This document shows positions 37,701-42,066 of a stretch of 64,000 bases of DNA, one piece after another; within the stretch, counting starts at the first letter, position 1; each line of letters begins with the position of its first letter. The translations under genes were made by a program, and so were the position numbers. The stretch is taken from assembly GCA_037783545.1 (NCBI GenBank), contig JBBELK010000024.1, forward strand, positions 2,232,001 to 2,296,000, read 5' to 3'. A model generated the notes under the pieces. It was not told where the DNA came from. It did no database searches and saw only the letters and a program-made list of their open reading frames with translations. Source of the stretch: Henricia sp. BOLD:AAB3569 (Eukaryota > Echinodermata > Asteroidea > Spinulosida > Echinasteridae).

Positions 37701-38481
37701 TGTCATTTAATAATGTAGTAATGTGTGTGTCATAACTTTGACAAGTTATTTTTAAGTCACAGTAAAATCTCATTGAATCAAACTTAAAGGTATCCTAAAT
37801 TTCAAGTGTCTCAAGATACAAGTTTATGACACACAAAGTTTTATTGCAAGACAAGAATGACTTAAGATGTCTTAGTTAAGATGTCCTAATAGTTATAACG
37901 TCCTAACATTATTATAGCAATCCACCCCAGGGAATTTGACCATATGGTGCTGTTTTCTTGTTTGTTTTGCTCTTTTGTTGGGGTGTTTGTTTTCCATGAT
38001 ACACAAATGTAAACGTATGAAAATATTAGTGTTTTTATGTAATGTTTCAGTTACAGGTAAATTTGTTAAATTTATTTCGAAACAATAATATTTCACGCAA
38101 CAAAGGAAATGCAACTTTTTAGTTTAATAAAAACTGCAAAATTTCTTTTGCAATTAAGTTGCCATCGAAATATTCATGTAACAGCGTCGTCATGCATGAT
38201 TGCATAAAGCTTCTGTGTGCTGAAAATTGAAAAATTCCCACTCTCAGATTGACTGCGTTTTTTATTCAAAAAGTGGAGAAAATGTATGCATTTCTTTTGT
38301 TGCTCAGTATTATGTTGTTTGTGGAGTTAATCTAGCCCTGTTGTTTTTTTGTATTTTGCAGTTTTACCCTGATCAGAATCATTTTCTGGAGGACTACCAC
38401 GTAAAACGCCACCTCTACGACTTAATGTCTGACTTTGTGAACAACAGCATACAGAGGAAATACCAGAACACCGAATTATAG
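7716..38481 (+). CDS. DPP4-like: DPP4-family membrane serine exopeptidase, complete, 19 exons
   Basis: Joined exons: 7716-7790, 10284-10398, 19093-19182, 21256-21350, 21877-22004, 22979-23063, 23599-23749, 25590-25842, 27206-27368, 28955-29068, 30562-30695, 31377-31587, 32501-32817, 34297-34354, 35303-35402, 35757-35821, 36813-36885, 37542-37615, 38362-38481. Every junction is GT-AG and keeps frame, giving 806 residues (DPP4 and DPP10 are roughly 770-800). Seen: cytosolic tail 1-39, membrane segment about 40-62, beta-propeller to about residue 540, then an alpha/beta hydrolase with GWSYGG (Ser664), HGTADDNVHF (Asp742) and His774. Spacings of 78 and 32 residues equal those of DPP4. Arg153 and Glu247/Glu248 match the pocket that grips the substrate N-terminus; Tyr580, Tyr696, Tyr700 and Asn744 also match. 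Known of the family: removes N-terminal X-Pro or X-Ala dipeptides from peptides at the cell surface. Inferred: an active enzyme, unlike DPP6/DPP10, which lack the Ser. The NWRGI motif before the membrane segment is DPP6/10-like, so this may be a pre-duplication homologue. Several Asn-X-Ser/Thr sites fit a glycosylated ectodomain. Confidence 0.95.
8305..8600. mobile_element. MITE fragment related to 28285-28575
   Basis: Shares ACCAATCCG, CTGGGGGCATCCAGTGC, ACTGTGCGTTTTGTGTTG and GAAGGGGGCG in the same order with the copy at 28285. Lies in intron 1. Confidence 0.6.
9684..10040. mobile_element. MITE, GGGTCTTTCCA family, copy 2
   Basis: Starts GGGTCTTTCCACAGTAATGG. The core is a long palindrome: CCTATTACGTATGTAAC and GTTACATACGTAATAGG about 40 bp apart. 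Close match to 25871-26315. Lies in intron 1; right end unclear. Confidence 0.75.
10284..10398 (+). CDS. DPP4-like exon 2: membrane anchor
   Basis: Residues 26-63. NWRGI at 36-40 is followed by about 23 Ile/Val/Ala residues, the signal anchor. NWRGI-type motifs are typical of DPP6/DPP10 tails. Acceptor tgtag|, donor |gtatgt, leaves phase 1. Confidence 0.93.
10656..11078. mobile_element. TTAA-type MITE, family B
   Basis: TTAA at both ends and a 13-bp perfect inverted terminal repeat AGTTGCACTGTCC around 415 bp. Lies in intron 2. Confidence 0.85.
11425..11567. mobile_element. Hairpin MITE with TTAA ends
   Basis: Nearly the whole 143 bp is one inverted repeat: AGGCACAGGCTCGTCAGCAA on the left, its complement on the right, with CGCGCGC arms and GGAGCTGCGT near the loop. 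Confidence 0.9.
11568..12668. other. Intron 2 sequence, mostly nothing recognised
   Basis: Contains only a worn fragment of TTAA family A at about 11866-11925 (AAAACCACCTTCAGTT). Confidence 0.4.
12669..13374. mobile_element. DNA element with 36-bp inverted ends and GCAACTG/CATCGAC subterminal repeats
   Basis: Ends GCCTAGCGTACATCGACATT and its near complement (13339-13374) form a 36-bp inverted repeat with about two mismatches. Inside, GCAACTG/CAGTTGC and TACATCGAC/CACATCGAC occur many times in both orientations. Interrupted by a hairpin element at 13123. Confidence 0.85.
13123..13328. mobile_element. Hairpin MITE nested in the previous element
   Basis: CAGGGGCCAATTTCAT ... ATGAAATTGGCCCCTG with arms of about 95 bp, including ACTTGTGTTTT near the loop. 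Same family as 19848-20644. Confidence 0.9.
13949..14328. mobile_element. MITE with GGTCATTCCA ends
   Basis: Inverted ends GGTCATTCCATGAGGTTGGG and the complement of CCCAACCTAGTGGAATGACC. Related to the element starting near 40005. Confidence 0.8.
14490..14848. mobile_element. TTAA-type MITE, family A, complete
   Basis: TTAA|AGGTAGAGTACATGATTGG at the left; CAAATGATGTACTCTACCT|TTAA at the right. About 350 bp between. Full copy of the family also seen at 1-164, about 26958-27185 and 27499-27841. Lies in intron 2. Confidence 0.9.
16176..16773. mobile_element. MITE with CCAGGGGTCGATTTCACAAA ends, nested
   Basis: The left end CCAGGGGTCGATTTCACAAA pairs with the complement of TTTGTGAAATCGGCCCCAGG at the right. 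Internal AAGATCGAT/ATCGATCTTA repeats in both orientations. A shorter relative is at 51763-51882. Confidence 0.85.
16840..18149 (+). mobile_element. 5'-truncated LINE (Jockey-superfamily type)
   Basis: Holds the C-terminal part of a reverse transcriptase (frame to 17875). A short 3' UTR follows with a CAGCCTTTGGGCTG hairpin (about 18088-18101) and a tail of AAATAAATCC units ending near 18149. The 5' edge is approximate. Hairpin plus short-repeat tail is typical of CR1/L2/Crack/Rex-like non-LTR elements. Confidence 0.85.
16865..17875 (+). CDS. Reverse transcriptase fragment of the LINE
   Basis: An uninterrupted 336-codon frame that copies LINE RNA into DNA at the target site in intact elements. 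Seen: motif A TDFSKAFDMVDHT (Asp), motif B GGVPQGTIMAP, motif C YVDD (commonly YADD in these clades), motif D NPTKCQVM, then LGVIIQDNLKWDSQI and a thumb region with YIRPVLEYATPLWN and RIQKRVCRNILG. The fingers domain, the endonuclease and the first protein are absent. The first codon in the stretch is GTG within the truncated frame, so it is not a true start. No internal stops: the insertion looks young, but it cannot be autonomous. Confidence 0.9.
   Translation: MLTDFSKAFDMVDHTIAFYNLLNMGVSPAIIQWVVDFLSGRKQRVKYKTKLSEWVSLSGGVPQGTIMAPIIFLATINSALADTRDASIHVWKYVDDVTLGENKSYGTQGCIQNSLDSLCTWSDENKLKLNPTKCQVMQVYFGRKTRPVLDACVSGQKLATVNKVKLLGVIIQDNLKWDSQIDTVCGKAGKKLFMLRKLKGASLNASELLMVYKSYIRPVLEYATPLWNGGLTQSQVAQVERIQKRVCRNILGCHYISYTDALVTLQLESLHSRRDKICREFALKASRSVRFSAWFPDSEYRSTMTLRKTAKFGQFKCNTKRFERSPLPYLTSLLNS
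18380..18662. mobile_element. Worn MITE related to the GGGTCTTTCCA group
   Basis: TGTCTTCAAATGTCTTTA at the left and AAACTAAAGACATCTGA at the right are loosely inverted. Internal GGCAAAGTTAT and ACAAATTTTCC segments resemble 25871-26315. Confidence 0.45.
18732..18881. mobile_element. TA-flanked MITE, AGACCGTATCGAATAG type
   Basis: TATAGACCGTATCGAATAG at the left and CTATTCGATACGGTCTATA at the right, 150 bp. CCATTTCGTGGG/CCCACGAAAT extend the arms. Partial ends of this type occur at about 36690 and 39884. Confidence 0.9.
19093..19182 (+). CDS. DPP4-like exon 3: juxtamembrane stalk
   Basis: Residues 64-93, with PKHYDLQWIS matching the start of the DPP propeller. Contains an Asn-Glu-Thr glycosylation site. 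It follows the 8.7-kb intron 2, the largest, which is filled with mobile elements. Confidence 0.9.
19848..20644. mobile_element. MITE of the CAGGGGCCAAT family, split by another element
   Basis: Arms: CAGGGGCCAATCTCATAAAG with GCTGTTTAGCAGAAA at the left, TTTCTGCTAAACAGC with TTTATGAGAT at the right. Family of 13123-13328. Interrupted by 19946-20544. Confidence 0.85.
19946..20544. mobile_element. TA-flanked MITE, AATAGACCGATCCAG type, nested
   Basis: CAATAGACCGATCCAGTAAG with CTCCGCCCATTT at the left and its exact complement at the right, about 32 bp. The interior is CpG-rich (GCGCGT, CACGCACACGC), unlike the surrounding intron. Confidence 0.92.
20750..20935. repeat. Interspersed repeat fragment
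   Basis: CTTAGCTAAGACGTCCTAAC, GTAGCTAAGATGTC and TTGCAATCCACCCC recur at 37840-37930. Confidence 0.5.
20969..21175. mobile_element. Tc1-like MITE with Sleeping Beauty-like ends
   Basis: The left end GTAGTCAGAAGTTTACATAC and the complement of the right end (TTGAAGTCAGAAGTTTACAT) are inverted, about 205 bp apart. The ends resemble those of vertebrate Tc1-like elements of the Sleeping Beauty type. No transposase inside. Confidence 0.8.
21256..21350 (+). CDS. DPP4-like exon 4: propeller
   Basis: Residues 94-125, starting at the joined codon Glu94. Contains TNRTL with a glycosylation site. Acceptor accag|, donor CTG|gtgagt, phase 0. Confidence 0.88.
21398..21759. mobile_element. TTAA-type MITE, family C, copy 1
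   Basis: TTAA at both ends. The interior (GTTTTCCTCCAATGGATAGT, TTTTGGGGAGGTA) is the reverse complement of the copy at 23953-24302. Lies in intron 4. Confidence 0.75.
21877..22004 (+). CDS. DPP4-like exon 5: propeller with substrate Arg
   Basis: Residues 126-167. LYRHSFYASY places Arg153 where human DPP4 has Arg125, which contacts bound peptides. Ends in phase 2 (GAT GG|gtatgt), restored by the first T of exon 6. Confidence 0.93.
22258..22370 (+). repeat. G-rich low-complexity tract
   Basis: Over 100 bp of G runs broken by A or T (GGGGTTGGGGGTGGGGG). It lies on the coding strand of intron 5, so the pre-mRNA could form G-quadruplexes. Confidence 0.95.
22371..22978. other. Rest of intron 5, nothing recognised
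   Basis: AT-rich sequence without coding or clear repeat signature up to the polypyrimidine tract and acceptor at 22978. Confidence 0.4.
22979..23063 (+). CDS. DPP4-like exon 6: propeller
   Basis: Residues 168-196, including RYASWNPDGSAL, a typical propeller-blade Trp-x-Pro-x-Gly turn. Acceptor cccccag|, donor CTG|gtaata. Confidence 0.9.
23599..23749 (+). CDS. DPP4-like exon 7: propeller leading to the Glu motif
   Basis: Residues 197-246. VYVYENNIYYLRL is a classic DPP blade, and the exon ends in IPDWVYE. The next codon is split over the intron and completes the Glu-Glu motif. Confidence 0.95.
23953..24302. mobile_element. TTAA-type MITE, family C, copy 2 (inverted)
   Basis: TTAA at both ends with AGGAACGTT and CACACTTCT terminal segments. 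Reverse-complement relative of 21398-21759. Lies in intron 7. Confidence 0.75.
25133..25557. mobile_element. hAT-like MITE with CAGGGGTCGAAATTAA ends
   Basis: CAGGGGTCGAAATTAACACT at the left and GTTAATTTCGACCCCTG at the right are inverted. CTGGTCC/GGACCAG recurs through the interior. Lies in intron 7, directly before exon 8. No clear 8-bp target duplication seen. Confidence 0.85.
25590..25842 (+). CDS. DPP4-like exon 8: Glu-Glu motif and propeller
   Basis: Residues 247-330. Glu247 and Glu248 correspond to human Glu205/Glu206, which hold the peptide N-terminus and make these enzymes dipeptidases. FNDT, PKTGYPNPTV and the following strand are strongly DPP4-like. Confidence 0.96.
25871..26315. 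mobile_element. MITE, GGGTCTTTCCA family, copy 3
   Basis: Left ATATGGGT...TTTCCACAGTAATGGG; right CCCATTAACGTGGAAAGACC. Central palindrome CCTATTACGTATGTAAC / GTTACATACGTAATAG. Lies in intron 8, just after exon 8. Confidence 0.85.
26958..27185. mobile_element. Worn TTAA-type MITE, family A
   Basis: GAGAAATTGCCAACTGAAGG, CATGCATGGATT and TTTCCAATCATGTAAT follow the order of family A in inverse orientation. Ends decayed. Confidence 0.6.
27206..27368 (+). CDS. DPP4-like exon 9: propeller
   Basis: Residues 331-385. Contains VTWLNRPQNVSVL and GGWVVD, matching propeller blades 5-6 of the family. Donor GAT|gtaagt, phase 0. Confidence 0.94.
27499..27841. mobile_element. TTAA-type MITE, family A, inverted copy
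   Basis: TTAAAAGGTAGAACACATCA at the left, ACCAATCATGTGTTCTACCT then TTAA at the right. Interior is the complement of 14494-14844. Lies in intron 9. Confidence 0.88.
27883..28068. repeat. 62-bp tandem repeat, 3 copies
   Basis: Starts at 27883, 27945 and 28007, essentially identical (AAACTGTTAAAACACTCACA...). Lies in intron 9. Confidence 0.95.
28285..28575. mobile_element. MITE with TATAGACCAATCCGG start
   Basis: Shares the CTGGGGGCATCCAGTGC and GTGCGTTTTGTGTTG segments with 8305-8600. CpG-rich interior (GGGGGCGCGCCGCG). Right end uncertain. Confidence 0.6.
28633..28842. mobile_element. Mariner-like MITE, copy 1
   Basis: TACACTACTCACAATAAGTT at the left and AACTTATTGTGAATAGTGTA at the right. 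Same family as 54549-54742 and 60179-60478 (inverse orientation). Lies in intron 9. Confidence 0.9.
28955..29068 (+). CDS. DPP4-like exon 10: propeller
   Basis: Residues 386-423 (begins RGPPIFSQ). This is a variable part of the family; the frame is open across the exon and both splice sites are good. Confidence 0.85.
29350..29460. repeat. 14-bp minisatellite ATGCATGTACATGT
   Basis: About eight units; each is almost self-complementary, so the strands are nearly alike. Lies in intron 10. Confidence 0.95.
29461..30044. other. Intron 10 sequence, nothing recognised
   Basis: AT-rich. A loose inverted pair near 29500-29605 (ACTATTG ... CAATAGTTTG) is too weak to name. Confidence 0.4.
30045..30395 (+). 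mobile_element. tRNA-derived SINE, family 1, copy 2
   Basis: GCCGAGTGGTTTGGG, B-box GGTTCGAATCC, body and CCTTGGTATGAATACCAGAA with an (AAT)n tail. Lies in intron 10 of the DPP4-like gene, sense orientation. Confidence 0.92.
30562..30695 (+). CDS. DPP4-like exon 11: propeller
   Basis: Residues 424-467. LTQGHWEVTSIVAY and GRQLYS are near-diagnostic for the family. Ends in phase 2. Confidence 0.95.
31085..31140. repeat. 28-bp tandem duplication
   Basis: TTTCATTGTC(T/C)GTTTCATATT occurs twice in a row in intron 11. Confidence 0.85.
31377..31587 (+). CDS. DPP4-like exon 12: Cys-rich propeller blade
   Basis: Residues 468-538. RRCLSCDLYVNCTYYSASFS carries the paired cysteines and a glycosylation site of the DPP Cys-rich region; IPRTTLH follows. 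Confidence 0.97.
32501..32817 (+). CDS. DPP4-like exon 13: start of hydrolase domain
   Basis: Residues 539-643, the longest exon. HVYGGPGSQ holds Tyr580, the oxyanion-hole tyrosine, and DGRGSGFQGEKH and RRFGTVEIQDQ are core hydrolase motifs. Confidence 0.97.
32840..33080 (+). mobile_element. Worn SINE sharing the family 1 tail
   Basis: GGTTCAAATCCC (near 32875) looks like a B-box. The 3' part GAAATCCTTGGTTTCAATAC then CAGAAAG and an AT tail matches family 1. Lies in intron 13. Confidence 0.6.
33081..34296. other. Rest of intron 13, mostly nothing recognised
   Basis: Contains the 28-bp tandem repeat listed separately and a CpG-rich patch at 33120-33190. No gene seen. Confidence 0.4.
33189..33268. 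repeat. 28-bp tandem repeat, 3 copies
   Basis: CACAAAAAATTGACAGGCTT at 33189, 33217 and 33245. Confidence 0.95.
34297..34354 (+). CDS. DPP4-like exon 14: strand before the nucleophile
   Basis: Residues 644-663, ending IGIWGW. The intron falls just before the catalytic Ser codon. Donor TGG|gtgagt. Confidence 0.96.
34810..35097. mobile_element. TA-flanked MITE, AATAGACCTTTATCACGGTG type, copy 1
   Basis: AATAGACCTTTATCACGGTG at the left and CACCGTGATAAAGGTCTATT at the right. CpG-rich interior with GGCCCCGTGTTGAAAATG. The reverse-complement copy is at 50708-51016. Lies in intron 14. Confidence 0.92.
35303..35402 (+). CDS. DPP4-like exon 15: catalytic serine
   Basis: Residues 664-696. The first codon TCT is Ser664 of GWSYGG. 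DPP6 and DPP10 have lost this Ser. APVTDFRYY gives Tyr696, part of the S1 pocket. Confidence 0.97.
35757..35821 (+). CDS. DPP4-like exon 16
   Basis: Residues 697-718. DTIYTERYMGLP is nearly invariant in the family. Tyr700 lines the S1 pocket. Donor GAG|gtggga. Confidence 0.96.
35899..36143. mobile_element. MITE with GGGTCTTTCTATAAATTAGG ends
   Basis: GGGTCTTTCTATAAATTAGG and its complement at the right are inverted (about 25 bp). GTGTCCCCCGTTAC / GTAACGGGGGACAC extend it. Lies in intron 16. Confidence 0.9.
36268..36340. mobile_element. Single end of TTAA family A
   Basis: TTTAAAGGTAGTATACATGA and TTGGTAAACTGTTAC match family A; no partner end nearby. Confidence 0.55.
36813..36885 (+). CDS. 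DPP4-like exon 17: catalytic aspartate
   Basis: Residues 719-742, ending LLLVHGTAD with Asp742 of the triad as its last full codon. Confidence 0.96.
37138..37475. mobile_element. MITE with TAGATTGGTTCCCG ends
   Basis: TAGATTGGTTCCCGATCCCT against the complement of CGGGAACCAGTCTA. A second GATTGGTTC unit at about 37159 and ATATAGGGA / TCCCTATAT add inner arms. Lies in intron 17, just before exon 18. Confidence 0.7.
37542..37615 (+). CDS. DPP4-like exon 18
   Basis: Residues 743-767. Continues HGTADDNVHFQ across the junction; Asn744 helps position substrate. Confidence 0.95.
38362..38481 (+). CDS. DPP4-like exon 19: catalytic histidine and stop
   Basis: Residues 768-806 and TAG. FYPDQNHF gives His774, the third triad member, 32 residues after Asp742. 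The closing helix ends in TEL. Confidence 0.97.
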   Translation, partial: FYPDQNHFLEDYHVKRHLYDLMSDFVNNSIQRKYQNTEL

Positions 38482-38569
38482 TAGTGACAGTCTATCGTAG
38501 TATCCTTAGCACAGTACTCTTAATATAGTCAGTGTGCCCTGTCAAATCTTAACTAGGCTTGGGCAAATC

Positions 38570-38690
38570 TCCTCTGGAGTCGATTAGAATCAATTTTAAG
38601 TTGAAAATCAAATTTGGGATTCCATCAATTTCCATTATCTTGGCGATTCCAGGAAGTACCCATCAATTCAGGCATTTTCCAATAAAGGCC
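38570..38690. repeat. Interspersed repeat, inverted relative at 58090-58205
   Basis: CCTCTGGAGTCGATTAGAAT and GGCGATTCCAGGAAGTACCC correspond to complements near 58200 and 58100. Confidence 0.6.
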
Positions 38691-39345
38691 CCACCAAGAG
38701 TTTAACGCATAAAGGCTACATTCAATGTGCGCACCACGTCATGTGGAAAAAGGTCGACATGAGCATTGCTGAACGTGTAATGAAGTATATTATTTTGTCA
38801 TCTATTCTCGAGAAAAGAGCACTAAATGAATTTTTACTTCGCAAACATTGTTAACCTTGTTTAAATAATGTCTGCTTCCTAATAAATAAACTTCAACCTC
38901 TAAATCAGGTATTCGTTTTCAAATCAAATCTGAATTGTTTATGCAATAAACGAACACATGGATGTCGACCGCTCTGCCATCTGCTACAGAAACTCTTGGT
39001 GGCGCTCTTATTGTGAACTGCCCGAATTCTCAATGTTATTATGTATAATTACGCAGAAATTGCAAAATTTCAGGAATTTGGCAGGTTTTTGTATCAGGAG
39101 TGCGAGATATTTGTATATCTGACTTTTGTTTTGAAAGTGGAATTGTATTTGAATGGAATCACAATTCCTAAGTGGAATCAGAATTGATGTTGAAAATGTT
39201 GAAATTATACAAGCTTAATCCTGACCACAAATGTCCAGCACTTTAACTTTGTTGTGTTTGTCACACTGCAGGTAATTTGTGTGCATGTAACATGTTTTGC
39301 GCTCGCATATTGCATATTATACGAGGGAAGAAAAACAGCACGTTG
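38691..39345. other. Intergenic, nothing recognised
   Basis: Holds the probable 3' end of the DPP4-like transcript; otherwise AT-rich without visible features. Confidence 0.4.
38881..38890 (+). other. Candidate polyadenylation signal of the DPP4-like gene
   Basis: Two overlapping AATAAA hexamers about 400 nt after the stop codon, the first on this strand downstream of the gene. Another AATAAA is at about 38946. Confidence 0.5.
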
Positions 39346-39540
39346 ATGTACTGCCGCTTTATTTCGGCACAGTGGTCATGATAATATGGACTCATTATAC
39401 CGCGCAATTATCCAGGGAAACCTCTATCAAGGCACCTACACTATCATTACCCCTGATTGTAGGGCTCCATTTAATCACTCCATATACCATCTCGGCTCCC
39501 AGGGGAGTATACAGCCCCGGGCACAGGTACTAGATCAAGT
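39346..39540 (-). mobile_element. Fragment related to SINE family 2
   Basis: GGGGAGTATACAGCCCCGG and the ATTACCCCTGAT...ATACCATCTCGG region resemble 5654-6021; the tRNA head is missing. Confidence 0.6.
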
Positions 39541-41141
39541 CAAGTTTTTACTTTTTAAACAACATGACTGGCAAAATATTGTCACAAGGGCAATTTGACT
39601 AGGTGCATGTAGGTCTGGTATGGGTTTTAGACGTTCATGTAGCTTATTATACATGAAGTCTTCAATAAAGGGTTGTACCGAGGACCGACAATCTGCATAT
39701 TTGCGCAAAATGCAGATTTTACAAAGTTATTGTTCAGTTTGAAGGACCTTTTTAAAATTTGTATATATATATCTGCACCAGGTCAAACCGAGTCCTTACA
39801 GATTTTCTTCAAATGGGGTAACTATCACGATTCAGACATGTATCTTCTTTTTCGCCTAATCCTTTCATGCATAAATTACATCAATAGACCGTATCAAATA
39901 GCTGCCATCTTGTAGCACAGTTTCTTAGCAAAAATTCAGAACAGTTTAATTGAACCTTAGAAGCCGAAACATGTGGAAAAATCAGTACCGCATATGGGTC
40001 ATTCCCAAAATAAGGGGGTCCAAAATTGTTGGTGTCCCAGTTGCTTCAAAAATCACCAGTCCTGATCACAAATTCTGAGTAATGGACTCTGATTCCTGAC
40101 CATAAAGGCTTATAATTTGTTCCATGGTATTGAATAGGAGTTGTGTCCCGGGTTACCTGCGCCAATGAAAATTGGCTGTAGAATGAGTTTGCATAAACCT
40201 TGGTGCCATATTGACACACAAACATTAAATTTAAGTGGCATTTGTTGAAATAAAAAAATTATCTAAACCACTCTCAATGACTAAAAACATGTCACACTTT
40301 TGGACCTTATGCATAAATACCCAATTTGTTTGGTTTAATTTACATTTAATTTAATTTAATTTATTAATATACCTTTTTTGGGGGAAGGGGGTGGCGGCGG
40401 TTATGAACCAGAGGCTAGTAGCAGCAGATCTGCTTCCGTTTCGAATAGCACTGGCCCCATGTAACATGTAACGTAACGTAACGTAACGTAACGTAACGTA
40501 ACGGTGGACACGATGTACAGTGGAAATTCATTCTCTTTCCGACATCATTTTTATACATTCCTATTATTTTGTAAAAAGCTTGTATGTATTTTCACTATTG
40601 TATATAAATATGTACCATGTGAAACATGTATTATAGAAACGCAATTTTAATATTAATGTACAGAAAAGCTTATTGAAGTTGCATATTGAACTTAAAATGT
40701 TTTATTTGGTTTATCTGTTACAGAAAAAGAATTTAAAATTGAGTGTATAGTTGAACTTAAATAGGGGCCTACATGTATATCTTTGGCCGCTTTTTGGACA
40801 AAATTAATTGTGCAGTTGTACACGGACACTGAAGGGATGTGAAGAGTTTCATCGTAAAATGCAATAAACGCCATACCCAACATAATTGAGATAATGAAGT
40901 TGGTACATTCTCGATTGGTGGTCCTATACATTTGTCAAATAGATTAACTGTGTTATATCGTTATATCCCAGGTGTGGTTGAAACTCGGAGGTCGGAGATA
41001 ACCTGGGGGTAGAATTTTTTGTGACCGTGTAGTACATGCTACAACATACCTCCAGCTTGTTATTTATAGTCAAGTATCTCCGGGTTTACTGTCAACGCAC
41101 CAACTACACCCTGAGTACCTCCGACCTCTGGGTTTTATAAA
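39541..41141. other. Intergenic, mobile-element fragments, no gene
   Basis: One end of a TA-flanked MITE at about 39884 (AATAGACCGTATCAAATAGC), one end of the GGTCATTCC family at about 40005, and a 5-bp microsatellite at 40467. Otherwise nothing recognised. Confidence 0.5.
40467..40502. repeat. (GTAAC)n microsatellite
   Basis: Seven units of ACGTA/GTAAC. Confidence 0.95.
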
Positions 41142-41278
41142 TTCATTTTTTTGGAAAGTGCTACGGTAACCCTAGCGCTTTCCCGTTTTGTTTTTTGGAA
41201 AGCGCTACGGTAACCCCAGCGCTTTCCCCGTTTTGTTTTTTGGAAAGCGCTACAGTAACTCAAGCGCTTTTCCTTTTT
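41142..41278. repeat. Satellite A, three units, reverse orientation
   Basis: TTTTGGAAAGCGCTACGGTA...CCCCAGCGCTTTCCC three times, about 46 bp apart, opposite in orientation to the array from 41430. Confidence 0.9.
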
Positions 41279-41287
41279 TTTGGTGGG

Positions 41288-41319
41288 GTGCGGGGGGGGG
41301 GGGGGGGGGGGGGGGGATT
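41288..41319. repeat. Poly-G tract
   Basis: Near-pure G run between the two orientations of satellite A; likely length-variable. Confidence 0.9.
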
Positions 41320-41429
41320 GCTATATTTTTGGCATTTTTAGTAAACTGTCATTTTATATTACAACTGAGCACTTCAATCAATGTCAAATTCAAATAAATA
41401 CAAATTTGTTTTGGGGATACAAGGAAATT

Positions 41430-42052
41430 AGAGGAAGCGCTGGGGTTACCGTAGCGCTTTCCAAACAAATTATTAAAGGAAGCGCTGGGGTTACCGTAGC
41501 GCTTTCCAACAAATAAATTAGAGGAAGCGCTGGGGTTACCGTAGCGCTTTCCAAAAAGTGAATTAGAGGAAGCGCTGGGGCTACCATAGCGCTTTCAAAA
41601 AAAAATATTAGAGGAAGCGCTGGGGTTACCGTAGCGCTTTCCCAAACAAATATTACAGGAAGCGCTGGGGTTACCGTAGCGCTTTCCAACATATAAATTA
41701 GAGGAAGCGCTGGGGTTACCGTAGCGCTTTCCAACAAATAAATTAGAGGAACCGCTGGGGTTACCGTAGCGTTTTCCAAAAAATGAATTAGAGGAAGCGC
41801 TGGGGTTACCGTAGCGCTTTCCAACAAATAAATTAGAGGAAGCGCTGGGGTTACCGTAGCGCTTTCCAAAAAATGAATTAGAGGAAGCGCTGGGGCTACC
41901 GTAGCGCTTTCCAAAAAAAATATTAGAGGAAGCGCTGGGGTTACCGTAGCGCTTTCCACAAAAATTATTAAAGGAAGCGCTGGGGTTACCGTAGCGCTTT
42001 CCAACAAATAAATTAGAGGAAGCGCTGGGGTTACCGTAGCGCTTTCCAAACA
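41430..42052. repeat. Satellite A, 45-bp tandem array, 14 units
   Basis: Unit GAGGAAGCGCTGGGGTTACC then GTAGCGCTTTCC and an A-rich spacer of about 13 bp. GAAGCGCT and AGCGCTTTC make each unit a small hairpin. Because 45 is a multiple of 3, the array stays open on the minus strand as 15-residue repeats; I treat that as chance. Confidence 0.97.
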
Positions 42053-42066
42053 AAATTACTAATAAA

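Noticed and set aside
7716..38481. Calling the gene DPP6 or DPP10
   Set aside because: The tail looks similar, but both lack the catalytic Ser, which is present here with the full triad and Glu-Glu motif.
41390..42049. 219-codon minus-strand open frame with 15-residue repeats (ESATVTPALP type)
   Set aside because: It is the 45-bp satellite read in one frame; 45 is divisible by 3 so stops are avoided automatically. No start context or host-like sequence.
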